In this document: in pieces, positions 9,770 to 18,617 of the stretch | Layout of the letters: every line of letters starts with the position of its first letter | Position numbering within the stretch: position 1 is the stretch's first letter | NCBI GenBank assembly: GCA_017380635.1 | Contig: JAFODP010000015.1 | Coordinates: 70,155 to 134,154 of the forward strand | Direction of reading: 5' to 3' | Origin: Bacteroidales bacterium | GTDB lineage: Bacteria; Bacteroidota; Bacteroidia; Bacteroidales; UBA1402 | DNA: 64,000 nt | Translations under genes and position numbers: made by a program | The notes under the pieces: generated by a model | What the model was told of the DNA's origin: nothing | The model's database searches: none | The model's input: the letters and a program-made list of their open reading frames with translations, nothing else

Positions 9770-9808
9770 GAGGCCGAGCCGGATGGCTCGGCCTCTTTAT
9801 TTTTTTTA
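9770..9808 (+). terminator. Rho-independent terminator after the pectinesterase
   Basis: A perfect 11-bp stem, GAGGCCGAGCC with GGCTCGGCCTC, closes a GGAT loop and is followed by TTTATTTTTTTT. Confidence 0.9.
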
Positions 9809-9841
9809 TTAGGTGAAATGCCAAAAAAAGTGAAAATATAC

Positions 9842-9873
9842 CTTGAAAAACCCAAGGGAGTTGCGTACTTTTG
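9842..9873 (+). promoter_or_regulatory. Promoter of the 2-oxoacid dehydrogenase operon
   Basis: CTTG (-33 box, 9842-9845) and TACTTTTG (-7 box, 9866-9873) are spaced 24 bases start to start, the usual Bacteroidota arrangement. The expected start near 9880 gives a 36-base A-rich leader before ATG 9916. Confidence 0.7.
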
Positions 9874-9915
9874 TGGGTTAAAACTAAAATATCATTAAAC
9901 ATTAACACATAAATC

Positions 9916-11277
9916 ATGGCAACTGTAGTTATTATGCCCAAGCAAGGGCAATCGGTAGAGAGCTGTATCATCGCCTCTATCAAGCAGAAAGGTGAAGAAG
10001 TGAAAAAAGGCGACATTCTGTTTGCTTACGAAACCGACAAAGCTTCTTTCGAAGAAGAATCGCAGGTGGACGGCGTGGTTTTGGAATGTCTGTATAACGA
10101 AGGCGACGAAGTGCCTGTTCTGACCAACGTAATGATTATCGGTCAGCCCGGCGAAGATGTGTCTGCTCTCTTGGGCGATAGCGCTCCTGCTGAGGCTGCT
10201 CCTGCCGCACCCGCCGCCGAAGCTGCTCCCGCAGCTTCGCCTGCCGCTCCCGCGGCAGTAGAGTCGGCTCCCGTCGCTGCCGCTCCGGTCGCCGCCTCCG
10301 GCGAAAAATTCATCTCGCCCCGTGCTCGCAACTTGGCCGAAAAAGAATTGGTCAACTTGGATGTTGTAGCCGGCACAGGTCCTCAGGGACGCATCATCGA
10401 ACGTGATGTACAGGCTGCTATCGCTGCAGGCAATAAACTCACCGGCAAAGCCAAGGCAATGTTGGCCGAAGGTGGTTTGCAAGCTCCCGCTCAGGGTTCA
10501 GGATTGGCCGGTACCGTTAAGGCTGGCGATTTGAAGGTGGCTCAACCCAACCACACCGATATTCCTGGCGAAGGCGAAGACTTCAAGGTTGTCAAGATGA
10601 GCAATATGCGTAAGCTTATCGCCAACGCAATGTACAATTCATTGCAGAACTCAGCTCAGCTTACCCACCACTTGGGCGCCGATGCCCGTCGTTTGCAGGC
10701 ATTGCGCAAGAAAGCCAAGAAGGCTTACGAAGAAGGCCGCATCAAGGCCAACGTTACCATCAACGATTTGGTTTGCTTTGCCGTAGTGAAGGCTTTGCAG
10801 AAATTCCCCAATGTCAACTCACACTGCTTGGGCGACGCTATGCGTCTGTTTGAAAAAGTTCACCTCGGTCTGGCTGTCGATACCGAACGCGGCTTGATGG
10901 TGCCCGCCGTAAAGAATGCCGACGATTTGTCTATCATCGGTTTGAGCAACCAACTCAAGAAAGTGGCCGAAGATTGCAAGAAGGGTTGCATCAATCCCGA
11001 CTTGTTGTCGTCGCAGGCTGCTTCATTCACCGTAAGCAACTTGGGCAACTACGGCGTAGAAGTGTTTACTCCTATCATCAACGTGCCTCAGAGCGCTATC
11101 TTGGGTGTGAACACCATCGTGCCTCGTCCCAAGGATCTGGGCGGCGGTGTATATGGTTTCGTTCCTTACATCGGCTTGAGCCTTACCTATGACCATCGTG
11201 CTTTGGACGGCGGTGAAGCGACTCGTTTCTTGAAACAAATCGCTATCGAAATCGAAAACTTGGATATTGAATTTTAA
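9916..11277 (+). CDS. Dihydrolipoamide acyltransferase, E2 of a 2-oxoacid dehydrogenase complex
   Basis: The E2 core moves the acyl group from E1 to CoA via a swinging lipoyl arm. Domains in order are one N-terminal lipoyl domain with the modified lysine at K42 (YETDKASF), an Ala/Pro-rich linker at about 92-131, a peripheral-subunit-binding domain (FISPRARNLAEKE, GPQGRIIERDV) and the catalytic domain with HRALDGG (His427, Asp431). The length of 453 residues fits a single-lipoyl E2. The linker DNA is markedly GC-rich. First gene of the operon; E3 starts 11 bases after its stop. The fused E1 downstream suggests a pyruvate or branched-chain keto acid substrate, which sequence alone does not decide. 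Confidence 0.93.
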   Translation: MATVVIMPKQGQSVESCIIASIKQKGEEVKKGDILFAYETDKASFEEESQVDGVVLECLYNEGDEVPVLTNVMIIGQPGEDVSALLGDSAPAEAAPAAPAAEAAPAASPAAPAAVESAPVAAAPVAASGEKFISPRARNLAEKELVNLDVVAGTGPQGRIIERDVQAAIAAGNKLTGKAKAMLAEGGLQAPAQGSGLAGTVKAGDLKVAQPNHTDIPGEGEDFKVVKMSNMRKLIANAMYNSLQNSAQLTHHLGADARRLQALRKKAKKAYEEGRIKANVTINDLVCFAVVKALQKFPNVNSHCLGDAMRLFEKVHLGLAVDTERGLMVPAVKNADDLSIIGLSNQLKKVAEDCKKGCINPDLLSSQAASFTVSNLGNYGVEVFTPIINVPQSAILGVNTIVPRPKDLGGGVYGFVPYIGLSLTYDHRALDGGEATRFLKQIAIEIENLDIEF

Positions 11278-11288
11278 AACATAGAACG

Positions 11289-12647
11289 ATGTTTGATGTA
11301 GCAATCATTGGTGGCGGCCCTGGTGGATATGTGGCAGCCGAAAGAGCAGGCGCAGCCGGTTTGTCTGTGGTGCTTTTCGAAAAAAGAGAATTGGGTGGCG
11401 TTTGTCTGAATGAAGGTTGTATCCCAACCAAAACCCTTTTGTACAGCGCTAAAGTATATAATTACGCTTTGCACGGCGAACAATACGGTGTCAGCGTGGA
11501 AAATCCCGTTTTCGACTATGGCAAGATTGTCGATCGCAAAGATAAAGTGGTGAAGAAATTGGTGGGCGGCGTAAAAGCTGCCATGAAGGCTTACAAGGTG
11601 AAAGTGGTGGCTGCTCCTGCTACCATCGAAGGCCGCAGTGCCGAAGGTATCAGCTTGAGCGCCAATGGCGAAACTTATGTGGCCAAGAACTTGCTCATTT
11701 GCTCGGGTTCCGAAGCTTTCGTTCCCCCGATTCCAGGATTGCAGGAAGCCGGCGATGTTATCGTTACCAACCGCGAAATCCTTTCTTTGCGTGAACAACC
11801 CAAGGAATTGGTGGTGATCGGTGGTGGCGTTATCGGTATGGAATTCGCTTCTTTCTTCAACAATTTGGGCACCAAAGTAACCGTTATCGAAATGTTGCCC
11901 GAAATCTTGGGTGGCTTGGACGGCGAAATTTCTGCCATGTTGCGTGCCATGTATGCCAAGAAAGGCATTGCTTTCAACTTGCGTTGCAAAGTGGTGGGCA
12001 TCGAAGGTAATACCGTGGTGTACGAAGATCCCGAAGGCAAGACCCAGCGCGTGAGCGGCGACAAGATTTTGGTGTCTGTGGGCCGTCGTGCCAACATCAA
12101 AGGTTTGGGCTTGGAAAATATCGGTGTGGAAGCTGAACGCGGCATCAAGGTGGACGACTGTATGCGCACCAATGTTCCCAATGTCTACGCTGCCGGCGAC
12201 GTTACCGGTTTCTCTTTGTTGGCTCACACGGCTTCTCGCGAAGGTGAAGTGGCTATCAACAATATTTTGGGCAAGAACGACCGCATGCGTTACGATGCTA
12301 TTCCCGGCGTGGTGTACACCAATCCTGAAGTGGCCGGCGTAGGTCTGACCGAAGAACAAGCTAAGGCTAAGAATATCGATTTCACCGTTTTGAAATTGCC
12401 TATGGCTTACTCTGGTCGTTTCGTGGCCGAAAACGAAGGCGGCGAAGGTATCTGCAAAATCATCGTTGGTAAGAAATATCACGAAGTGTTGGGTGTTCAC
12501 ATGTTGGGTAATCCTTGTAGCGAAATCATCCAAAGCGCGTGCATCGCCATCGAACAGGAAATGACCGTGGAACAACTCAAAGAAGTGGTATTCCCGCATC
12601 CTACCGTAGGTGAAATTATCAAGGAAACAGCTTTCAGCATGCATTGA
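11289..12647 (+). CDS. lpdA: Dihydrolipoyl dehydrogenase (E3)
   Basis: FAD-dependent disulfide reductase that reoxidises the E2 lipoyl arm and passes electrons to NAD. It has the N-terminal FAD-binding GGGPGGYVAA, the redox-active disulfide C39/C44 in GGVCLNEGCIPTK, a second NAD-binding Rossmann motif (GGGVIGMEFA), the second FAD contact (NVYAAGDVTG) and the C-terminal dimer-interface His in FPHPTVGE. The length of 452 residues is normal. It sits between E2 and E1, so it is dedicated to this complex, although it may also serve a glycine cleavage system elsewhere. Confidence 0.95.
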   Translation: MFDVAIIGGGPGGYVAAERAGAAGLSVVLFEKRELGGVCLNEGCIPTKTLLYSAKVYNYALHGEQYGVSVENPVFDYGKIVDRKDKVVKKLVGGVKAAMKAYKVKVVAAPATIEGRSAEGISLSANGETYVAKNLLICSGSEAFVPPIPGLQEAGDVIVTNREILSLREQPKELVVIGGGVIGMEFASFFNNLGTKVTVIEMLPEILGGLDGEISAMLRAMYAKKGIAFNLRCKVVGIEGNTVVYEDPEGKTQRVSGDKILVSVGRRANIKGLGLENIGVEAERGIKVDDCMRTNVPNVYAAGDVTGFSLLAHTASREGEVAINNILGKNDRMRYDAIPGVVYTNPEVAGVGLTEEQAKAKNIDFTVLKLPMAYSGRFVAENEGGEGICKIIVGKKYHEVLGVHMLGNPCSEIIQSACIAIEQEMTVEQLKEVVFPHPTVGEIIKETAFSMH

Positions 12648-12698
12648 GATGCACTGACAAAAAATATGGACGAAATAATCATTTAAAATTATAGCATT

Positions 12699-15176
12699 AT
12701 GCCAAAATCAATTTTTATCGATCCCAAAGAGGTTCGCAAAGCTGGCGAGATTAAAATCGCTCCTATTCCTGTGATGCAGTACAACAAGAGCATCAAGGAC
12801 GAAATGAAAGAAGGCAACTTCACCAAAGAAGATTTGTTGCGCATCTATCGCGATATGTTCTATATCCGCGAATTTGAAACCATGCTCAACTTGGTGAAAA
12901 CCACCGGTGCTTACAATGGTGTGGCTTACAACAACCCTGGTCCTGCTCACCTTTCTGCCGGTCAGGAAGCTGCTGCTGTAGGTATGGCTTACAACCTCGA
13001 TACCGACGACTTTATTTTCGGTTCACACCGTAGCCATGGCGAAATCTTGGCCAAAGGTTTGCGTTCTATCCAATTGCTCAGCGACGAAGATTTGACCAAG
13101 GTGATGGAAGAATTCTGGGGTGGTGCTACTTTGAACGTGGCCAAGAAAGGTTACGAAGGTAACAATACCAAAGAATTGGGTATCCGTTTCTTGCTTTACG
13201 GAGCTATCGCTGAAATCTTTGCTCGCGAAACCGGTTTCAACAAAGGTTTGGGTGGTTCTATGCACACTTTCTTCACTCCTTTCGGTATCTATCCCAACAA
13301 CGCTATCGTAGGTGGTTCGGGTAGTATTTCTGTAGGTGCTGCTTTGTACAAGAAAGTAAACCGCAAGAAAGGTATCGTAGTATGTAACATCGGTGACGGT
13401 TCTTTGGCTCGCGGTCCGGTGTTGGAAGGTATGACTTTTGCTTCTATGGACCAGTTCCACACCATGTGGGAAGGCGATATGAAGGGTGGTCTGCCCGTAT
13501 TGTTCAACGTAATGGACAACCAATATGCCATGGGTGGTCAGACTCGTGGTGAAACCATGGGTTACGATATGGCTGCTCGTTTGGGTGCCGGTTTCAACGT
13601 AGACGCTATGCACGCTGAACGCGTTGACGGTTACGATCCTTTGGCAGTTATCGATGCTTTCCGTCGCAAGAAAGCTTTGTTGCTCGACAAGAAAGGTCCC
13701 GCTTTGCTCGACGTGGTTACTTATCGTTATTCAGGTCACTCTCCTTCAGACCAATCATCTTATCGTACCAAGGAAGAAATCGAATTGTGGATGCAGGAAG
13801 ACTGTATCGTAGCTTACGGCGAAAAACTGAAAGAAGCCGGTTTGGCTGTTGATGCCGACTTGGAAGCTATGCAGGCCGAAGTGAAGAACAATATGTTCGA
13901 AATGTACAAACTCGCCATCGACGACGAATTGTCGCCCCGTATGGATTTGAGCAAGAATACCGAACTCTTGGGCGAAATGATGTTCTCTAACGAAAGTGTA
14001 GATGCTATGAACACCGCTAAGCCCGACGTTTATATGCCTATCGAAGAATGTCCTCGCGTTAAGAAGATTGCCGCTAAGACCCGTTTCTACAAGGATGCCG
14101 ATGGCAAACCCGTCAGCAAGATGAAGATGTACAACATCAAGGACGGTATCTTCGAAGCTATGATCGATCGTTTCTACAAAGATGCTTCTTTGGTGGCTTA
14201 TGGTGAAGAAAACCGTGAATGGGGTGGTGCTTTCGCTGTATATCAAGGTATGACCGAAACTTTGCCTCCTCATCGTTTGTTCAACTCGCCCATTGCCGAA
14301 GCAGCTATCATCGGTACCGCTATCGGATATGCTATGTGTGGTGGTCGTGTGGTTCCCGAAATCATGTATTGCGACTTCCTCGGTTGCTGCGGCGACGAAA
14401 TCTTCAACCAATTGCCCAAGTGGCAGGCTATGTCGGGTAACATCCTGAAAATGCCTGTAGTGGTTCGCGTTTCTGTAGGTTCTAAATATGGTGCTCAGCA
14501 CTCACAAGACTGGACCGGTCTGTGTGCCCACATCCCCGGTTTGAAGGTGGTATTCCCCGTTACTCCTTACGATGCCAAGGGTTTGATGAACGCAGCTTTG
14601 CAAGGCACCGACCCCGTTATCTTCTTCGAAAGTCAACGTATTTACGACAAGGGTGAAGAATTCCATACCGAAGGTGTTCCTGCTGAATATTACGAAATTC
14701 CTATCGGTGAACCCGATATCAAGCGTGCCGGTAAGGATGTTACTTTCCTCACCATCGGTGCTACTTTGTATCGTGCTTTGGAAGCTGCCGATATGTTGAA
14801 AGAAAAATATGGTATGGAAGCCGAAGTGATCGATGCTCGTTCTATGGTTCCTTTCAACTACGATAAAGTGATTGAATCTGTGAAGAAGACCGGTCGTATC
14901 ATCATTGCCGGTGACGCTTCTGCCCGTGGTTCATTCTTGAACGACTTGGCTGCCAACATCACCGACCTTTGCTTCGATTATTTGGATGCAGCTCCCGTGG
15001 TACTTGGTTCACGCAACTGGATCACGCCTTGTCACGAATTGGAAGAATACTTCTTCCCGCAACCCGCATGGTTCCTGGATGCTATCCACGAAAAGATGAT
15101 GCCTCTGAAGGACTATGTTCCTACTGCAAACCTTACTTGTGCTCAACAAGTTATCCGTGCTAAGAAAGGTATCTAA
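12699..15176 (+). CDS. Thiamine-diphosphate-dependent 2-oxoacid dehydrogenase E1, fused alpha and beta subunits
   Basis: An 825-residue decarboxylase in which the usual separate E1-alpha and E1-beta chains are one polypeptide. The N-terminal half carries the ThDP/Mg motif GDGS at about residue 231, ending with the Asn of NVMDNQYAMGG, and an alpha-type loop (RYSGHSPSDQ). The C-terminal half from about residue 480 is E1-beta-like (FNSPIAEAAIIGTAIGYA, then SQDWTGLCAHIPGLKVVFP). It is the third gene after E2 and E3, an unusual order because E1 normally comes first. Such fusions occur in Bacteroidota and are annotated variously as pyruvate, branched-chain or acetoin dehydrogenase, so the substrate is uncertain. 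Confidence 0.9.
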   Translation: MPKSIFIDPKEVRKAGEIKIAPIPVMQYNKSIKDEMKEGNFTKEDLLRIYRDMFYIREFETMLNLVKTTGAYNGVAYNNPGPAHLSAGQEAAAVGMAYNLDTDDFIFGSHRSHGEILAKGLRSIQLLSDEDLTKVMEEFWGGATLNVAKKGYEGNNTKELGIRFLLYGAIAEIFARETGFNKGLGGSMHTFFTPFGIYPNNAIVGGSGSISVGAALYKKVNRKKGIVVCNIGDGSLARGPVLEGMTFASMDQFHTMWEGDMKGGLPVLFNVMDNQYAMGGQTRGETMGYDMAARLGAGFNVDAMHAERVDGYDPLAVIDAFRRKKALLLDKKGPALLDVVTYRYSGHSPSDQSSYRTKEEIELWMQEDCIVAYGEKLKEAGLAVDADLEAMQAEVKNNMFEMYKLAIDDELSPRMDLSKNTELLGEMMFSNESVDAMNTAKPDVYMPIEECPRVKKIAAKTRFYKDADGKPVSKMKMYNIKDGIFEAMIDRFYKDASLVAYGEENREWGGAFAVYQGMTETLPPHRLFNSPIAEAAIIGTAIGYAMCGGRVVPEIMYCDFLGCCGDEIFNQLPKWQAMSGNILKMPVVVRVSVGSKYGAQHSQDWTGLCAHIPGLKVVFPVTPYDAKGLMNAALQGTDPVIFFESQRIYDKGEEFHTEGVPAEYYEIPIGEPDIKRAGKDVTFLTIGATLYRALEAADMLKEKYGMEAEVIDARSMVPFNYDKVIESVKKTGRIIIAGDASARGSFLNDLAANITDLCFDYLDAAPVVLGSRNWITPCHELEEYFFPQPAWFLDAIHEKMMPLKDYVPTANLTCAQQVIRAKKGI

Positions 15177-15188
15177 TCGTTCTTGACA

Positions 15189-16343
15189 ATGGAAACAGTA
15201 AAAGTAAACGCACACTTGCATACGCCTTATTCGTTTAGCGCTTTTTCAGGAATTGACGAAGCGCTGGACAAGGCGCTTGCCGAAGGTGTAAAGGTAGTGG
15301 GAATCAATGATTTCTATTCTACCGAAGGTTATGAAGCTTGGAACGAAGGTTGCCGCAAACGTCATTTGTATCCCTTGTTCAATATCGAATTTATTTCTTT
15401 GAACGAAGAAGATCAGAAGGCCGGTTTGCGCGTGAACGACCCCGGTAATCCCGGACGTACTTATCTCAGCGGTAAAGGTTTGACTTGTCCTTTGAGTTTG
15501 GGTGAACCCTACGCCACTCAGTTGGCCGATGTTCGCGCCGAAGCTAATGCGCAGGTGCAAGCCATGTGTGCCAAACTGAACGAACATTTGGCTGCCAACG
15601 AAGCTGGTTTCCAATTGGATTATCAGTGGATTTGTGATACGCTCACCAAGGGAAGCATCCGCGAACGTCATTTGGCCAAAGCGCTCAGAATGAAGGTATA
15701 CGAAAACACAGCCAATGCCGAAGAAGCCAAGGCTTTGTTGGAAAAACTTTTTGGTGGCAAGGCTTTGAAGTCTGCTATCGAAAACGAAGCGGCTGTTGAA
15801 AATGAGATTCGTGGTAATTTGCTCAAGGCCGGCGGCGCTGCTTTCGTGCCCGAAGATCCTAAGGCTTTCTTGCCCATGAAGACCGTTTGCGATATCATTT
15901 TGGCTGCCGGCGGTATTCCCACATATCCTTTCCTGGCCGACGATGCCAAAGGTGGCTACACCGATTTCGAAGGCGATTTGGAAAAAGTGGCCAAGGTTTT
16001 GCGCGAACGTGGCTTCTATTCAGTGGAATTCATCACCACCCGCAACGATGTTCAATTGCTCGAAAAATATGCTTCATATCTGCACGAACAAGGCTTCGTG
16101 GTAACTTTGGGTAGCGAACATAATACCCCTGCCATGGAACCTGTTGAACTCTTTGCCCGCGGTGGCGCTCCTCTGAGCGAACGTCTGTTGCAAATCAACT
16201 ACGAAGGCGCTTGCGTGGTGGCTGCTCATCAGCATTTGGTAAAACAAGGCTTGCAAGGTTATGTGGATGCCAATGGAGTGGCTGCTGTAGATAAACGTGA
16301 CGAATATATTGCACTTGGTGCACAATTAATTGCTAGTGTATGA
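15189..16343 (+). CDS. PHP-fold metal-dependent hydrolase-like protein
   Basis: A 384-residue protein starting METVKVNAHLHTPYS. A TTG two codons earlier is in frame, but ATG 15189 is preferred. The HxH pair at H9/H11 is PHP motif I. Where motif II usually reads TDH it reads IND followed by F42, and a later GSEHNTP supplies a further His. PHP proteins are phosphoesterases or lack activity. This one has a long insertion around 80-200. The start is 12 bases after E1, and its stop overlaps the next start (ATGA, 16340-16343), so it is translationally coupled to the aldolase/dehydrogenase. Its substrate is unknown; a sugar-phosphate role is only suggested by that neighbour. Confidence 0.75.
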   Translation: METVKVNAHLHTPYSFSAFSGIDEALDKALAEGVKVVGINDFYSTEGYEAWNEGCRKRHLYPLFNIEFISLNEEDQKAGLRVNDPGNPGRTYLSGKGLTCPLSLGEPYATQLADVRAEANAQVQAMCAKLNEHLAANEAGFQLDYQWICDTLTKGSIRERHLAKALRMKVYENTANAEEAKALLEKLFGGKALKSAIENEAAVENEIRGNLLKAGGAAFVPEDPKAFLPMKTVCDIILAAGGIPTYPFLADDAKGGYTDFEGDLEKVAKVLRERGFYSVEFITTRNDVQLLEKYASYLHEQGFVVTLGSEHNTPAMEPVELFARGGAPLSERLLQINYEGACVVAAHQHLVKQGLQGYVDANGVAAVDKRDEYIALGAQLIASV

Positions 16344-18349
16344 ACGGAGTACAAGATTTGATTAATATTTCTCAGTATTATGGGAAAGATAGCCGCTTTG
16401 TGATTGCAGGTGGCGGTAATACCTCATATAAAACAGCCGACAGACTTTGGGTGAAAGCTTCAGGTTCTGCTTTGGCCACCATCACCGAAGATGGTTTTGC
16501 CGTGCTCGATCGTCAGAAATTGCAGGTGTTGTCGGAAAGACAATACAGCGAAAATACGGCCGAACGCGAAGAACAGGTAAAGAACGATTTGGCTGCTGCT
16601 TGCATTTCGCAAGGCAAGCGTCCGTCGGTGGAAACTTCGATGCACAATGTTATCAACTATGCTTTCGTGGTGCATTTGCATCCCACGGCTGTGAATGGAC
16701 TTATGTGTGCACAAAATGCTGAAAGCGATTTGAAGCAACTCTTCGGCGAAAAGGCTTTGTATATTCCTTACACCGATCCCGGTTATGTCTTATTTAAAAA
16801 GGTAGAAGATTCTATCAAGGCTCATCGTGCTGCTTTTGGTGAAGAACCTTCTGTTATCTGGTTGCAGAATCATGGTATTTTTGTGGCTGCCGATAGCATC
16901 GAAGAAATTAAGACGCAATACGATGCTATTTTGGCCAAGTTGGAAGTGAAGCCGCTCCTTATCGAAGATCGCGACACTTGCTCTTGCACGGAACAGGTTT
17001 TGCCCGCTTTGCGTATGATGTTGTGTCAGGAAGCTATTCAATTGGCCGGACAAACTTGCAGCGGTATCCGCAATCCTTATGCCGGTGCCAATCTGAAAGT
17101 GTTGAAAGTGCGCAAGAATTCTTTGGTGAAATCGTTCTACGACAGCGCTGAGGCTTACGCAAAAATCAGTCGTCCTTTCACGCCCGACGGCATTGTTTAT
17201 TGCAAATCGAACTACATTTATATCGATGCCGAAGAAAGCCAGGACAAGATTGCTCAGGCTCAGGAAGCTATTCCCGCTTTTGTGAAGAAATTTGGTTATC
17301 TGCCCAAGGTGATTCTTATCAAAGGTATTGGTTTGGTGGCTGTTGGCGATAATGCTGCTCAGTGCGACATCATCCTCGATGTATACGAAGATGCTATGAA
17401 GATTGCTGCTTTGGCCGAAAACTTTGGCGGTGCTCATCCTATGACTCAGGCTCAAATCGATTTCATCGACAACTGGGAAGTGGAAAATTATCGTCGTAGT
17501 GTGGCTGCCGGTGGCGCTTCTGGTCGTGCCGAAAACAAAACCATCGTGGTGACCGGTGCTGCTCAAGGCTTTGGCGAAGGTATTGCTCGTTGTCTTTTGC
17601 TCGAAGGTGCTAACATCGTGGTGGCCGACCTTAACGAAGAAGTGGGACAAGCTACCGTGGTTCGTTTCAACGCTATGGTCAAGAGCAATCGTGCTATTTT
17701 CGTCAAGACCAATGTTTCTGATATTCCTAGCATTGAAAATCTTGTACATCAGACTATTTGCAATTTTGGTGCTATCGATGCTTTCATCAGCAATGCCGGC
17801 GTTTTGCGTGCCGGTGGTCTCGAAGATATGACGCCTGAAAACTTCGAATTCGTTACCAAAATCAACTACAATGCTTATTTCTATTGCGCTAAGGTGGTGA
17901 GCCGCGTGATGAAATTGCAGACCAAATATTCTGGCGAAGATTATTATGCCGACATCATCCAAGTGAACTCTAAATCTGGTTTGCGTGGTAGTAAGGCTAA
18001 CTTTGCTTACGCCGGCGGTAAATTCGGCGGTATCGGTCTGACGCAGTCGTTTGCTTTGGAATTGGCTCCTTTCCGCGTGAAAGTGAACAGCATCTGCCCC
18101 GGTAACTTCTACGATGGACCGCTCTGGAGTAATCCTGAAAACGGTCTCTTCGTTCAGTATTTAAAGGCTGGTAAAGTGCCCGGTGCCAAGACCGTAGAAG
18201 ATGTAAAAGAATTTTATTTGGCTCAAGTGCCCATGCGTAAAGGCTGCTCTCCCGAAGATGTTTGCAAAGGTGCGCTCTATTTGATGGAGCAGCTCGGCGA
18301 GACTGGACAGGCTTTGCCTATCACTGGCGGCCAAGTCATGCTTAATTAA
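16340..18349 (+). CDS. Bifunctional class II aldolase / short-chain dehydrogenase (RhaEW-like)
   Basis: A 669-residue two-domain enzyme. Residues 1-380 are a class II aldolase/adducin domain with FVIAGGGNTSYK, the zinc-binding VVHLHPTAV near 110 and WLQNHGIFVAA. Residues 395-669 are a short-chain dehydrogenase with TGAAQGFGEG for NAD binding and the catalytic YAGGK after a serine strand. The layout is that of RhaEW, which splits L-rhamnulose-1-phosphate and oxidises the L-lactaldehyde formed. No rhamnose isomerase, kinase or transporter is next to it; instead it ends an operon with a 2-oxoacid dehydrogenase and a PHP protein, so a different sugar acid substrate is possible. Its last codons form part of inverted-repeat element A. 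Confidence 0.85.
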   Translation: MNGVQDLINISQYYGKDSRFVIAGGGNTSYKTADRLWVKASGSALATITEDGFAVLDRQKLQVLSERQYSENTAEREEQVKNDLAAACISQGKRPSVETSMHNVINYAFVVHLHPTAVNGLMCAQNAESDLKQLFGEKALYIPYTDPGYVLFKKVEDSIKAHRAAFGEEPSVIWLQNHGIFVAADSIEEIKTQYDAILAKLEVKPLLIEDRDTCSCTEQVLPALRMMLCQEAIQLAGQTCSGIRNPYAGANLKVLKVRKNSLVKSFYDSAEAYAKISRPFTPDGIVYCKSNYIYIDAEESQDKIAQAQEAIPAFVKKFGYLPKVILIKGIGLVAVGDNAAQCDIILDVYEDAMKIAALAENFGGAHPMTQAQIDFIDNWEVENYRRSVAAGGASGRAENKTIVVTGAAQGFGEGIARCLLLEGANIVVADLNEEVGQATVVRFNAMVKSNRAIFVKTNVSDIPSIENLVHQTICNFGAIDAFISNAGVLRAGGLEDMTPENFEFVTKINYNAYFYCAKVVSRVMKLQTKYSGEDYYADIIQVNSKSGLRGSKANFAYAGGKFGGIGLTQSFALELAPFRVKVNSICPGNFYDGPLWSNPENGLFVQYLKAGKVPGAKTVEDVKEFYLAQVPMRKGCSPEDVCKGALYLMEQLGETGQALPITGGQVMLN

Positions 18350-18470
18350 GGTTGTGTCGCGGGGAATATGCGGCGCCCGCTTCGGCTCAAAGCTCGGTCA
18401 TTTACGAGAGTAAACTCCCTTCGCTTTTCGCCTTGTAGCCACCACATATTCCCCGCGCTCCGACCTTAAT
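18345..18470. repeat. Long inverted-repeat element A (126 bp)
   Basis: The left arm (18345-18370, ATTAAGGT then CGCGGGGAATATG) pairs with the right arm (18444-18470, CATATTCCCCGCG then ACCTTAAT). The left arm starts in the last sense codon of the preceding gene and spans its stop. The interior begins GCGGCGCCCGCTTCGGCTC and contains a TTTAC/GTAAA mini-hairpin followed by CTCCCTTCG and GCCACCA, all shared with element B. There is no long T-run, so it is not a standard terminator, although it could act as one. Confidence 0.85.
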
Positions 18471-18474
18471 TTTT

Positions 18475-18594
18475 AAGATTGTAGAAGACCACTGCTGCGG
18501 CGCCCGCTTCGGCTCGATCCTCGTTCACGTACTTGAAGTACGCTCCCGTCGTCCTCGCCTCGCGGCCACCATATCATGGGCCTTCTCCAATCTT
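18475..18594. repeat. Long inverted-repeat element B (120 bp)
   Basis: The arms AAGATTGTAGAAG and CTTCTCCAATCTT are imperfect inverted repeats, unrelated in sequence to the arms of element A. The interior repeats the element A core: GCGGCGCCCGCTTCGGCTC, a CGTACTT/AAGTACG mini-hairpin, CTCCC-TCG, then GCGGCCACCA. It starts four bases after element A in the same orientation. Confidence 0.85.
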
Positions 18595-18617
18595 GATTAT
18601 TTCAAGGATTTCAACCT

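Noticed and set aside
18345..18600. Elements A and B read as a transposon or insertion sequence
   Set aside because: No transposase frame is inside, no target-site duplications are seen, and the arms differ between copies.
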